DNA of 5,515 bases, taken from contig CALZIH010000206.1 in NCBI GenBank assembly GCA_945787305.1, positions 1 to 5,515 on the forward strand, given 5' to 3'. Origin of the DNA: an uncultured Desulfobulbaceae bacterium. GTDB taxonomy: Bacteria; Desulfobacterota; Desulfobulbia; Desulfobulbales; Desulfobulbaceae. The notes beneath the pieces are model-generated. The model ran no database searches and was not told the DNA's origin. It saw only the letters and a program-made list of their open reading frames with translations. Of the stretch, positions 4,736 to 5,515 are shown piece after piece; position 1 is the first letter of the stretch, and each line of letters starts with the position of its first letter. The position numbers were made by a program, and so were the translations under genes.

Positions 4736-5515
4736 ATGAATGCAAAAATACTAACTAGACTTGCGGTTTCAGTGGTTATGGCAGCTATTGTGACTGCGCC
4801 GGCCCAGGCACTTCAGGATCAGGGCTTTTTCGAGCAGGCGGGCAGTGAAACCAAATATACGCCAGGGGACTTTAAACCGGCGCCCGATAAGATTCATACC
4901 CGTTACGGGACGCTTAAATTTCCTGGCGGTTACCCGACCGAGGATACGTTACAGAAAGTTTATGACGAACTGGACACGCAACGCGCCACCCAACTTTATC
5001 TTGACATGTATCCTGCACTGTCTGCACACGGCCTGATGAAGGGCTGGGTGAGGGACCTGGGCATGCGTGACAGCTCGGACATCCTGGTGACCGCGAATAG
5101 GTTGGACTCCACGCCACTGATTCTGACCGGCAATACCGAAAGCCTGTACTCTTTTTTCGTGCTTGATCTGAAGGCTGACGGGCCGACTGTCGTCGAGGTG
5201 CCACCCGGTGTGATGGGGCCCATCGACGATCATAATTTCCTGTTTTTAGCCGATGTCGGCCCGACCGGCCAGGACAAGGGCAAGGGTGGTAAGTACCTGA
5301 TTCTGCCTCCGGGTTATAAAGGTGATGTGCCGAAGGGTTACTTTGTCGTGCGCTCACCGACCAATATGGCTTTCTCGTTTCTTCGGGCGAATGCCGACGT
5401 AGTGGGTTACGGTGAAAAGGTGCTGAAGTTCTATCGTGAGAACGCCAAGGTGTATCCGCTGAAGGACGGTCCACGCGAACCACGCGTCAAGAATGTCACT
5501 GGTGTGCCATTCGAC
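4736..5515 (+). CDS. Exported DUF1254-domain protein, copy C (3' end outside window)
   Basis: The frame is open from the ATG at 4736 to the window edge, giving 260 residues of what is probably a protein of about 500. A signal peptide is clear: MNAKILTRL, hydrophobic core to about residue 21, likely cut after PAQA (22-25). The mature part has the box DFKPAPDKI (45-53) and then GTLKFPGGYPTEDTLQKVYD (58-77), QRATQLYLDMYPALS (82-96), DGPTVVEVPPG (148-158), GKGGKYLILPPGYKG (182-196) and KVYPL (238-242), which covers essentially the whole DUF1254 domain. These elements match copy A more closely than copy B; for example QRATQ.Y.D.YPALS is shared with A only. The C-terminal DUF1214 domain is expected beyond the window but is not seen. 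Function is unknown as for the other copies. It lies 71 bases after copy B and has its own strong ribosome site. Confidence 0.88.
   Translation, partial: MNAKILTRLAVSVVMAAIVTAPAQALQDQGFFEQAGSETKYTPGDFKPAPDKIHTRYGTLKFPGGYPTEDTLQKVYDELDTQRATQLYLDMYPALSAHGLMKGWVRDLGMRDSSDILVTANRLDSTPLILTGNTESLYSFFVLDLKADGPTVVEVPPGVMGPIDDHNFLFLADVGPTGQDKGKGGKYLILPPGYKGDVPKGYFVVRSPTNMAFSFLRANADVVGYGEKVLKFYRENAKVYPLKDGPREPRVKNVTGVPFD

Noticed and set aside
4914..5483. 189-codon minus-strand frame opposite copy C.
   Set aside because: The product is rich in Arg, Ser and Pro without recognisable domains, and it is antisense to a clear DUF1254 domain.

Overview
The window looks like part of a Gram-negative, probably proteobacterial, genome. 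Evidence is the strong AGGAG-type ribosome sites, Sec-type signal peptides with AxA-like cleavage sites, and closely spaced genes on one strand. No rRNA, tRNA, CRISPR array or transposase gene is visible. The taxon cannot be fixed more precisely from the sequence alone.

Layout, all on the + strand: (1) positions 1-180 hold the C-terminal end of a sulfatase-like protein. (2) 203-1750 is a complete exported DUF1254/DUF1214 protein (copy A), starting 22 bases after the sulfatase stop. (3) 1826-2341 is a short exported remnant of an alpha/beta-hydrolase that lacks its nucleophile half; a long hairpin precedes it. (4) 2366-2575 is a small signal-peptide reading frame interrupted by an in-frame TAA, probably a gene remnant. 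(5) 2576-2823 has no convincing gene. (6) 2824-3087 encodes an 87-residue cytoplasmic-looking protein of unknown function. (7) 3150-4664 is a second complete DUF1254/DUF1214 protein (copy B). (8) 4736-5515 is a third one (copy C), cut by the window edge.

The main theme is a tandem expansion of secreted DUF1254/DUF1214 proteins, with a sulfatase at the upstream end and decayed genes in the middle. Copies A and C are more alike than either is to B, so the array is not a simple fresh duplication. All three carry signal peptides and probably act in the periplasm or outside the cell. The biochemical role of DUF1254/DUF1214 proteins is not established to my knowledge. A joint role with the sulfatase, such as handling a sulfated or other exogenous substrate, is inference from gene order only. 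The two broken genes between copies A and B suggest past rearrangement or gene loss.
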